Assembly: GCA_963556495.2 (NCBI GenBank)
Contig: OY747701.1
Location: 39,592,501 to 39,656,500 of the forward strand
Direction of reading: 5' to 3'
DNA length: 64,000 nucleotides
Origin: Valencia hispanica
Taxonomy: Eukaryota; Chordata; Actinopteri; Cyprinodontiformes; Valenciidae
Under the pieces are notes generated by a model that saw nothing but the letters and a program-made list of their open reading frames with translations, did not search any database and was not told the DNA's origin. Below, piece after piece: positions 20,723 to 32,700 of the stretch. The translations under genes were made by a program, and so were the position numbers. The stretch's first letter is position 1. Each line of letters starts with the position of its first letter.

Positions 20723-23700
20723 ATGGCATCTGCTGCTGCGGACCACGACCTGGCTCTGTCTGAGGCGGACAGCAGCAAAGAGAAAGGCCAGGTGTTCGGG
20801 ATTCTGAGGCTGCAGGAGGAGAAATCCGGTGGAGTGGATAAGTCGAGCAGCAGCAGCAGCACAGGGAGAGGTGGTGGTGGAGGAGGAGGAGGCGTGGGAG
20901 ACGGGCGATGGCAGGCTCCTATCTTTGCTTTAGCCAGGAAAGCATCAGAGACCATTTCAGGAAGCATTCATGTCCTTCCAAAAGTGTCGGAACACAGGAC
21001 TTCTCTTCCTGGGGACTGGAGTGTCCAAGGTACGGTATACGCGTTATTTGGATGTTTAAAAAATGAAACATCTCCTTCCTGTGCTGCCTGTAGTTTTCAC
21101 CACCATAGACCAATCAATGTTTCACACATCAGTCGTGCTCTCATGCATCCTCCTCTGTTTGTCCGCCAGCACACAGCTTTCTAACCCGAGGCCTCACATG
21201 ATGCACAGATGCATTCAGAAATGGATTCTCTTGGGGTTAACACACTTCACACTCTGTCATTCAGTTGTTGAAGCTACAAAAGCCTCGCAGCTCTGTCCAC
21301 TCAGCAGCAGCAGCACCTCTTCCACTCTCAGCTAAATATAATCTGCTGGTGGCATCACAGTTTTTACCACAAGCTTGCTTTTAAAATGAACCAAGTCGGA
21401 TTACTTTGATAAGAATCTATTTGTAATTTAATATCAAGCAAATATTCATTCGGTTTTAGTTTTCATTTTTTCTTTGCGTGTTAATTTCATTTTAAACCAA
21501 GTTGTTACAGACAATACCTTGCAAAAGTAGTCTTATCAATTAACTTTTTCAACAAAGTAGTTGTGAAAAAAAAGGGGGGGGGGGGTCATTGCTCGCAATA
21601 TTTTTTTTGTGCAAGCAAAAATCTGAACCACATTTCTAATTCTAACTGCGAGTCCTTAAAGGTATGTCTTCACCAACTATTCACATCTGGCGGTGGGAAT
21701 GATTTTATTCCCGCTCTTATTTGCAAAACAGCTCAAGCTTAGTCAGACTGGATGGTGGACATCAATTTTAAAGTTTTTTTGTTAATTGTGTTTAGGTTTT
21801 GGCTTTGACTGGGACATTCTAACTTGTAAATATCCTTTGATTTTAAACCAGTGTTTCTCAACCCTGGCACACTGCCCTGCATGTTTTAGATGTGCTCTTG
21901 CTTTAACAGACCTGATGCAGATGATTGCAGTTCAGTAAAAGTCTGTTAATCAGCCAATCAATTGAAATCAAGTGTTCGGAAGCAGGGAAATAGCTAAAAC
22001 ATGCAGGGCGGCGTGCCCTGAGGTCCAGGGTTGGGGAAACACTGATTTAACCATGCCATTTTAGCTGTAGCTTTTGTTCTGATCAAAGATGTGAACCTCA
22101 AGTCTTCTGCAGCCTCTTAACAGGTTTTCCTCCATGATTGCCCAAATTTTGTTCCATCCATCTTACCATCAATTCTGACAGACTTCCTTTCCTCTTCCCT
22201 GCTGAGCAGAAGCATGACCCATAGAACAATACCTCCACCACCGTGTTTCACCGTGGGGGTGGTGTATTCAGGGTGGATTTTCTGGCCCACATTTCATTGC
22301 ATTTTGCATGTGGGCAAACAACTGCAGTTTTAGTTTTATCTGCCCCACAGCACCTGCCTCCAAGGGGCTGCCATCCCTTTCAGATTTATATCTGTAAAAC
22401 ATCTAACTCTTTTTGTTAGTCTACACCACAAAGTACACAGATGTTTGCGATTGTAATGTAACAACTAGTTTTGTGAATATTTGTAATAATTTTGCAAAAC
22501 AAAATAAAGTTAAAAATGTACATTTCTTCTGCAACTTCCTTTCACAGAAGCCACAAATTCATGTTCAGTGTTTTAGCCCAAAGCTTCCAGCTGCTTTTGT
22601 GTTCTGACCTCTGATCATTTTCGATCAACACTGGGCCTCGGCACATGGTGAAACCAGTAGCCACAGTCTTTTCACTGCTTCAGAAACCTTTTCCCTGAGT
22701 GCTTCAGTCACCTGCTAAGAAATCACTGCCTCTCTTCCTTCAGGCTAACTTGTTGTGCAACAGTATCTCCTGTCCTTGTGCTGTCCTCTGGTGCTTGGCT
22801 ACACATTAACTCACACTTCCACGTGTGGAGCATTAAAAAGCCTACCACCCTTAGGGGATCACAAAGTCAGGCTTTGGAGGTTTTCTTTACTGGGGGAAAA
22901 AAAATCATGAAGCTGTTGATCACAATGTTGCATAAATGCTTTCTCAAACGGGGCCAGGAAATTAGGGTGGGGTTTTCAGGCACAGTTCAGGATTTCTTAA
23001 GGGATATGCAGTTAAAAATGGTATAAGCACACTTGTAGTAGGTAAATCTTCTGGCAGTTTTGTTCAATATAAATTAAGCTTCAGGTTCTGGAGGCTGAAG
23101 CGAACATCTTGGCTGAGTGTGCGCAGCAGCAAGTGAGGGATGGACAACACAGTCCTAATCTGTCCTCATCTAGTCAGAGAAAACTCTAGTCACTCTAACA
23201 CTTTTCTCTGGTATTTAATTAAATGGATTTTAAACAAAGCAAATAATTTCAGCCCCCCCAAAAATTCTGAGTATTAAAATGTAACCCAATTCATTTTAAC
23301 TGTCCACTGGTGAGGATTTTTGTTTCCACCCACAGCCATGCGTGACCCCATGGCCATGGAACGAGCCAACCTCCTGAACATGGCAAAGCTCAGCATCAAA
23401 GGTCTGATCGAGTCAGCGCTGAGCTTCGGGCGGACGCTGGACTCTGACTACCCGCCTCTCCAGCAGTTCTTTGTGGTCATGGAGCACTGTCTAAAACACG
23501 GCCTCCGAAGTAAGTGGGGAAGAGTCCTGCAAAACGTCTCAGATGGGAAATAGGGTCTAGTAAATGGTCTCATTTATCCTTAAGAGAGGGATGCCTGAGA
23601 AGTCTCTCCGTGTTTTTTCCAGTAAAGAAGTCCTTCCTGGGTTTCAACAAGTCTCTGTGGGGTCCTCTGGAGCTGGTGGAGAAGCTGTGTCCAGAAGCAT

Positions 23701-26700
23701 CAGAGATCTCTGCCTCCGTACGAGACCTTCCCGGGCTCAAGTAAGAATTAAATTCCTGCACATGCTTGTTTGATCTCATCGGCCTGACCTGCTGATCTGC
23801 AGCAATTAGGCTCACAAACTGGAGTAACAGGAGACTGTGACCTTAGCCGGCTCAGGGAAGTACCTGTGTGTTGTTTACTTTCACTTCACCTTTCATCTTC
23901 ACTTCTTCTTTTCTCTGTTACTCTTTTATACAGACACACAACAAATAAGTATACCACAATCAGTTAGTCACTAAAATCATTGTCAGCTTTAAGTAACTGC
24001 TAGTTTCTTGACCTGAGTGCATTTCAAAGTTGTAAGACGTGGACGATGACTCTCCAGACAGGAAACCAAGTGAGAAATATTCATTCTTTCTCTGACCTAG
24101 CGAAATGAGGAACATTTGTGTATTTGTCTGCCCTGTCTGTTTCCTTTGGTGGTGCTGAGTCAGACAGAAAGACATGCAGCAAAGCAGCAGACACTCTAAC
24201 ATTAAGAACAGGCCGGTGAAAACTACCAACACACAAAAATTACACTTTATAATACAAAGAATTTGAATGATACATGTGTTAATTTATGTTGTTATTTAAA
24301 AATGTCAATAATTAAAGAAGCAAAAAAAATATATATATAATCAGAATTATTACACCCAAATTCATATATTTAATTATTTTATTTTAGTTATAACTAATGC
24401 AAACCTACAAATAAGTTTACCAGAAAGTTTGAATATTACAGAAGAACAATAAAAAAACATTTTTAGATGAGAAATGTCAGTCTATTAAAAAGTATGTCTA
24501 TGTACTCTACAGTATATACTCTAAATAGTTGGTCAGGGCTTATTTTGCATGAATTACTGCATCATTGCAGCGCAGCATGGAAGGGCATAGTTTCTGAAGC
24601 GTCTGGTTCAGGGTAGCCAATCACAAGGAATGCAAGTGTTGTAGCTAGTGTCCTGGATGTAACTCAATCCTCACCTTAAGAATCTCCCCGAAACTCTTGA
24701 ATGGGCTTTGCTGGAAAATCCTGTCAAGGCCACAGTTGTCTCTGTTGCCTATGAATCTTGTCCTACCCCACTTTTTCCTTCCACTCAACCTTAGTTCATA
24801 TGCTTGGATATGGCACTCTAAACAGCCTTTTATAGCAATGACCTTTTGGGGTTTACCTTCCTTGTGGGGAGTGTCAGTGACTACCTGCTCGAAAACATTT
24901 GTCTTAAAAATCTTTTTTTTATATTCCTACTGAAAAACCTGAATTTTGCATTTTCATTTGCTGTAAGCCATAATCAAAAAAGCACTTTAAATATATACCA
25001 GTGTATAATGAATCTATATAATATCAGGTTTTCATTTTTGATTTGAATTAATGAAAAAAATGAACTTATTAATGAGATTCTAAATTATTAAGTAGCACCT
25101 TTATCGCTATAACAATACATACTTTTTTGTTTTAAAGTTTTTCGCCTCAGTGTTTAAATAAGATTTTCAATCTGAGCACATTTATTGTTTAGTGAAGTCT
25201 CATTAAGATTCGTAACAACTTTGTGTTCTGCAGGACTCCTCTGGGCAGAGCCAGGGCGTGGCTTCGTCTGGCTCTTATGCAGAAACGGCTGGCCGACTAC
25301 CTGCGTCTCCTAATCACTCGAAAAGACCTCCTCAGGTACAGCATAGAAGAAGAAAACACCTCATTCTTCCCTTTGTACATTGAAAGCTGTGCTTTGGTAA
25401 AGAAAATTCTGTTGAATCTTCATCCTCAGTGATTTTTACGAGGATTCTGCGCTGATGCTGGAGGAGGAGGGAGCAGTGATTGTGGGCCTGCTGGTGGGAC
25501 TGAATGTGATCGATGCTAACCTCTGTGTCAAAGGCGAGGACTTGGACTCTCAGGTAACTGCAGCTTTTAAACGCCATCAAACAGTGAAATTAATACTTTT
25601 ACATTAACTAGTTACCGTTAACTCTAGAAATAGTGCGTTTACCATTTTCTTCAATCTAAGAAACCATGCCATAATAGCTCTGGCTGTATGTGTAAGATTG
25701 TATCAATCTGATTGGTAGGTGAACCTCCACCCCAGTCTCAAGCATTTTGCCATCCGCGATTCTCCCGTAGCTCCATCAATCTTCTGATCTCCCCCATGTG
25801 TCACTGTGGGGATGATGGAGGATAAAATGGCATAAATTTAACACCGAGGGATTATTTACTAGTGAATTTTGAAAGCAGTTGTTTGCACAATTTTTTAGGG
25901 TCAAAGTAAATGGGACTGACTGCGACTTCCCAACACAGATATTGATTAGTAAAAAAAAAAAAGATTAAGAAAAGTCGTGAGAATACTTGCAAGTAGGGAT
26001 GTACACTACCGTTCAAAAGTTTGGGGTCACCCAAACAATTTTGTGTTTTCCATGAAAAGTCACACTTAATCACCACCATACGTTGTGAAATTAATAGAAA
26101 ATAGAGTCAAGACATTGACAAGGTTAGAAATAATGATTTGTATTTGAAATAAGATTTTTTTTACATCAAACTTTGCTTTCGTCAAAGAATCCTCCATTTG
26201 CAGCAATTACAGCATTGCAGACCTTTGGCATTCTAGCTGTTAATTTGTTGAGGTAATCTGGAGAAATTGCACCCCACGCTTCTAGAAGCAGCTCCCACAA
26301 TTTGGATTGGTTGGATGGGCACTTCTTGCGTACCATACGGTCAAGCTGCTCCCACAACAGCTCAATGGGGTTCAAATCTGGTGACTGCGTTGGCCACTCC
26401 ATTACCGATAGAATACCAGCTGCCTGCTTCTTCTCTAAATAGTTCTTGCACAATTTGGAGGTGTGTTTTGGGTCATTGTCCTGTTGTAGGATGAAATTGG
26501 CTCCAATCAAGCGCTGTCCACTGGGTATGGCATGGCGTTGCAAAATGGAGTGATAGCTTTCCTTATTCAGAATCCCTTTTACCCTGTACAAATCTCCCAC
26601 CTTACCAGCACCAAAGCAACCCCAGACCATCACATTACCTCCACCATGCTTAACAGATGGCGTCAGGCATTCTTCCAGCATGTTTTCAGTTGTTCTGCGT

Positions 26701-29700
26701 CTCACAAACGTTCTTCTTTGTGATCCAAAAACCTCAAACTTGGATTCATCCGTCCACAACACTTTTTTCCAGTCTTCCTCTGTCCAATGTCTTTGTTCTT
26801 TTGCCCATCTTAATATTTTTCTTTTATTGGCCAGTCTCAGATATGGCTTTTTCTTTGCCACTCTGCCCTGAAGCCCAGAATCCCGCAGCCGCCTCTTCAC
26901 TGTAGATGTTGACACTGGTGTTTTGCGGGAACTATTTAATGAAGATGCCAGTTGGGGACCTGTGAGGCGTCTGTTTCTCAAACTAGAGACTCTAATCTAC
27001 TTATCTTCTTGCTCAGTTGTGCAACGCGGCCTCCCACTTCTTTTTCTACTCTGGTTAGAGCCTGTTTGTGCTGTCCTCTGAAGGGAGTAGTACACACCGT
27101 TGTAGGAAATCTTCAATTTCTTAGCAATTTCTCGCATGGAATAGCCTTCATTTCTAAGAACAAGAATAGACTGTCGAGTTTCAGATGAAAGTTCTCTTTT
27201 TCTGGCCATTTTGAGCGTTTAATTGACCCCACAAATGTGATGCTCCAGAAACTCAATCTGCTCAAAGGAAGGTCAGTTTTGTAGCTTCTGTACCGAGCTA
27301 AACTGTTTTCAGATGTGTGAACATGATTGCACAAGGGTTTTCTAATCATCAATTAGCCTTCTGAGCCAATGAGCAAACACATTGTACCATTAGAACACTG
27401 GAGTGATAGTTGCTGGAAATGGGCCTCTATACACCTATGTAGATATTGCACCAAAAACCAGACATTTGCAGCTAGAATAGTCATTTACCACATTAGCAAT
27501 GTATAGAGTGTATTTCTTTAAAGTTAAGACTAGTTTAAAGTTATCTTCATTGAAAAGTACAGTGCTTTTCCTTCAAAAATAAGGACATTTCAATGTGACC
27601 CCAAACTTTTGAACGGTAGTGTATATTGGTAAAAATCTGGCAATATAATATGTATCACCGTACGGGGGGGTGATACGATATATTGCAACACTATCAGTTA
27701 GACTATATATTGTGATTTTTAAAACTCTATGTAACTGTAGTAAAACTGTCACAGCATTCTAAACACTCCAACCTGTTTCATACTTTAAAACATCCAGTTT
27801 TATTAAAAGATCTAGTTGATCCACTAGAACGAAGAAAGCGAAAAAAGGCCACAAACTACCAGTCATACTTTTATTTTTACTTCAAAAATATCATCATTAA
27901 TGGTTCCATTAAAATTCTTAAAATATAAAAAATCAATACATTGCTTTTGAATATCGATACAATACCATGACATAAAATATCGCAATATATTGGCACATCG
28001 ATATTTTGTTACACCCTTACTTGCAAGGCATTGTATTTGTCATGTGAAAGATTTTTTATTTATTTATTCAATAGCATTGTGATGATATTTAATCTGATCA
28101 GAACTCACCATGATCATCTAAGAAATAGCCAATATGCTGTTAATATTGTGTTTTGTTATTCTGAATACAATGACTCATGTATTTCATTGAATGATCTTTG
28201 ATCTCATGATCTTTTTTTAAAGTGATTCAGCTCTGCAGTGATTATCTGCTTAATCATCTTTTCCTTTCAGGTCGGAGTGATTGACTTCTCCATGTATTTG
28301 AAAAATGACATGGATGATTACAGGAGCGAGGAGAGGTACTGCCTTTCCCCATTTCTTCACTGTTTTGTGCAGCTCTCTGCCTCCCAATGTGATGCACAAA
28401 TCTGGCCTTTTTTCTGTTTCTATGACAACAGGAATAGCCAAATAGCATCCATCTTGGATCAGAAGAACTATGTAGAAGAACTGAATCGGCAGCTCAAGTA
28501 AGACTTTGGTTCTTATATCAAATATAACATAAGTTTAGTCCCATTTTTTTGGAAAATCTGTATTTCTGTGCAGCTCCACGGTTCATGGTCTTCACAGCAG
28601 AGTCGATTCGCTAGAGAAGTCCAACTCTAAACTTATAGAGGAGGTAAGTGCTACAAGAATAAAGTCTTCAAGTTTGAACCCCAAATATTAGGTGTAGGCT
28701 TTATTACTGTTGAGCGGTGTGTGTCTGCAGCTAGCCATAGCCAAGAACAACATCATCAAACTGCAGGAAGAAAACCAGCAGCTGAGGAGTGAAAACAACC
28801 TGATTCTGCTGAAGGCACAACAACATTTGGAGGTAAACTAAAACATTTTCACAAACCAAAATGAAAAATGTCATTTTTAATGCAGCTTAAACTCAAACCA
28901 GAAATAAATTTGTTACTGTCATCACAAACTGGCCACGCTATTGTAGCCCTTAATAAGGATACTTAATATTATCTTTTTGTCAAAAAATGTAAACATATAT
29001 TATTGATCTTATCAGTCTCATTTCTATCAATTATCAATCTGATTGATATGCATACCAAACAAATGGGAATGTGATTTATACTATGGATGGTCAAAAATTT
29101 CATCAGTAAATAATCATCATCACATTTCCACAACTCCACCCAGAGATTATCTGAGCCAGCAATTGGTATACAGTAGCGATGCTACATTTGCTACAGTCAT
29201 ATATTAAGCCCTCCTATACATTTAGTGGTTGCCTCTTAATAATAGGTCATGTTTATTTCAGAGCAGTGTTTGTTTGTTGGGCTCTGACAGATTGTGGGGA
29301 ATTTTGAAATGGTTTGTAATGTCACTTTTTTACCAATACAACAGTAAATGCTCAAAATATTGTGATAAAATTTCAAGCCCTTATCACCCGTCCCTCATTT
29401 GTATATTATAAAACATGTCATTATTAGATTTTAATTATTCATTAGGTAAACAAAAACAAAACATAAACCAGAAATATATCTGCTGCTCCTAGGAAATTAT
29501 CAAGGGAACTGAGAATGGAAGCACTAATGGTTGATTAACGCTCTAATTCTATCCAAGTGGCAAAGTTCTGCCAGTGTTTCTGGAACTAAAATTGTTCCGC
29601 GCATAATTTGGAAATCTAAATACCGGACCTGAAACTAGCTAAAGAGGGATTCCAAGGAGGAAAATCTTTTGTGTCCAAGTTCTCAGCCCAGAGCAGCACC

Positions 29701-32700
29701 ACTTTGGAAAATCAAACACTTTACTTTGCCTTGGATCGGATTGTTAATAAACCTGACTCGGTCTCTTTGACCTATGGATCTTATGCTGCGTTCCATTTAC
29801 CTTGGAAGTCAGAATTTGGAGTTACAGCAGAGTTAGCAGCATTCTAGTTAACATAGTGGGAGAAGTCGGGATTCCAAAATGGCTATGCCCCAGTAGCCAT
29901 TCTCCTCAGTACCTCTTACAAACATAATTTTAAGCGATGCTTTCTGTATGAAAATGCCACTTTTATCTTCTTCAGTTTAGAGTTGCAGGTGCTACATGTA
30001 ACATTAATTTTAGATGCACTCTTACTAGTGTGTCTCGTAAAATAAACAAGTTTCCACCACATCTACTAATGTTGATGCAAGGAGTGGCCATATTGAAAAT
30101 GGAAGTCTGTGCTAGAAACATTTTTATCGACTTTTTGAGTTGGTAGTCTGACTTCGAGGGTGCGTTCCAGTTGATTTTTCCGACTCAGAAATCAAAATGT
30201 CAGAGTTCCTACTACAAATAAAACACACTATTACCATCCGCTCTTCCCAAGGTAATCTTTGCATAAAAGCTTCTAGTGACATTCCTTTTAAAGTAGATTT
30301 TTATTGGAACCAACAACTGTTTTTTTTTTTTTTTTTTTTTACTTGCATCATGTCATTCAGACACGTTTTGGGAATCATCCAGCTCTGCTGCTTCTGAGAG
30401 GTTAAAGTTCAGGTGAAGCCAGACATTATTAGACGATATTGATGGATTTATTCAATTAACAATGAGAAAAAGCCCCAGAAACTGTTATTTGTCATCTTCC
30501 ATCCTCTGGGAAATGTCCCAGAACTCATCTAGTGGAAACGAGCCTAATATGTAGAGGGGGAAAAAAAACATTCAAATATCAAAAAGTAAGCTAAACAAAA
30601 GCAGCATCCTTTCACAAACGGATCATGATGTATGTTTTACCAATGTTATTTATCCAGGTAACTCAAGGCGATGCATCAGTGGAGCGAGACACCTACAAAC
30701 AGTCACGTCAGGGTTTGGATGAGATGTACAATGAAGCCAGGAGGCAGCTGAAAGAAGAGTGCCAGCTGAGACAGGTCAGACTAAGGATGTGTGTAATGGA
30801 CTCTTAAAATATGCATGAACTGAATTAAACAGCAGATTACATGGACTTTCTGTCATACCCAGGATGTGGAGAATGAGCTGGTCGCACAAGTATCGATGAA
30901 ACAAGAAATGGAGCTGGCCATGAAGCTTCTGGAAAAAGATATTCATGAAAAACAGGTTATTTCCTGCTTATGTAAGCTAATAAGGAAAATTGATAAATAG
31001 GGAGGGAACATTTGTTGACGTCTCTTTTTCTTTTTTTTAATGAACAGGACACATTGATTGGACTGAGGCATCAACTGGATGAGGTGAAAGCCATCAATGT
31101 AGAAATGTATCAGAAGATGCAGGTAGCGGCACAAACGCGCTCATCCTTTTTCGAAACGATAGTCGCTCCTGTGTGTGAAAGCTTCTCGTTCTCTCCCGTT
31201 TAGTCGTCTGACGAGGAGATGAAGAAGAAGAATGACGTGATCAGTCGCCTGGAGGAGAAGACGAATCAGATCACTGCCACCATGAAGCAGCTGGAGCAGA
31301 GGTGAGATATTCTTCCCTACCTGTTGACACACATCACACTCCTCTAATAAATGAATCGGTGCCATGTGCTAAACCAGCTCCTCTCCACCAAAGTGTTTCA
31401 TTTATTCACTTTACTAATGCAGCATTTATATATTTAAAACATGTGATGCTATGTCTGTGCTAATTTATCAAGGTAATTCATCAACCTTTTTATGTATTAG
31501 CACTCCTGATAAAGATGTGTAAAAAACCTTAAGATAAATTAAGATTTATTACATTACAGTGTATTAATCTCACAGTAAAATTTAAGAAGTATTGCATCTT
31601 TATTTCAAATCATTTTTTTTCAAATCAATGTTGCTGAGTGATCAGTGGTGCCTGTTATTAACACCCTTTATAACTCCTTTTTTCATTTTTTCCCCCCATC
31701 TTTAACATTTTGATTGGAGTATTTAGAAATTAATGAATAATTCATTGTTTTTTCTTATCCAGAGGTAGAGGTATGATATAACACAGGCCCATCTCTATGA
31801 GCATTTCTATGAGTGGGTTTGGTGATGGAGACAACAGAAGATGAATATGTGGAATATCGCCTCATTCCACTGTTAAGTATGGTGGAGGATCTGTAATACT
31901 GTGGGCCTGTTTCTCTTGGTTAAGTGCATGTAATCATGGATTTTTATTTTATTTTGAAAAACCAGGAGATTTAAAAGATTTTCTAAGGAGATTTCTGTCT
32001 CTGACAGAAGACTGAAGAGTAATCTTTGAGTCATTCAGCAGTTGAATGATCCAAAACATACAACCAGACCTGCTGAGAAATCCTTCACCAGACACAAATT
32101 CAACCTTATTCCATGTTCCTCTTAGTCTCCATCTTCCTTCAGCCTAATGCCCTTTCCATGGCCAGCTTGTATTTAGCGGTATCAAGGTCTAGGCTGATCC
32201 ACAGAGGTATTTAAGCTCTTGGAGGACTGCCTATATACCAGACAGGCTCAAGTTAAAATTTATATTGGTGTCATCAAAAAACGCATTAAAACATTTTTAT
32301 CTTTTATTTTCTCTGTTTTTGAATAGTTTTTGTAGTTTGCTGTTGGTTTTGTAATTTATGCACAGCACTTTAACTGATGTTGCAGTTCAACTTGATCCAT
32401 AAAAGTAAAATAAAAATAACTGCAGGGGTTGTTCAAAGACATCTGTCGTTCTGTTGTTGGAGAAAGTGCTATCCCATTGGACAAAATGAGGTTGTGACAA
32501 CAGGCCTGCCAATAATTTTGACACAGAAAAACAAAAAGTTATTTACTGACATGAACTCGAAAATATCGCTTGCATTTTTTCTCAATTTTAAGTTTGAGAT
32601 TACACTGATAACGAATTTATTTAAAGGCATTTCATGCATCTTTTCTAGGAGTGCTACATAAAACCTGTGCATTATGAAAGCATTAGTTGGCTTGGCTGTG

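Larger units (their letters stand above)
25986..28027. mobile_element. hAT MITE with 8-bp target duplication, split by a Tc1 element
   Basis: Direct 8-mers CTTGCAAG at 25986-25993 and 28020-28027 bracket an element whose ends are tagggatgta (25994 on) and, inverted, taagggtgtaac (from 28019). Eight-base duplications and such ends are typical of hAT transposons. After subtraction of the Tc1 insertion at 26002-27623 only about 0.4 kb remains, AT-rich with tacgatatattg-type repeats and a G7 run near 27665, no coding capacity. Located in rufy2 intron 5. Confidence 0.85.

Noticed and set aside
20279..20967. Minus-strand ORFs opposite the rufy2 first exon and promoter
   Set aside because: Long only because of CpG-rich, low-complexity sequence; no motif or splice context, while the plus strand is clearly coding from 20723.
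29786..30190. Two similar tgcgttcca segments as possible MITE ends
   Set aside because: They are in direct, not inverted, orientation and no target duplication was found.
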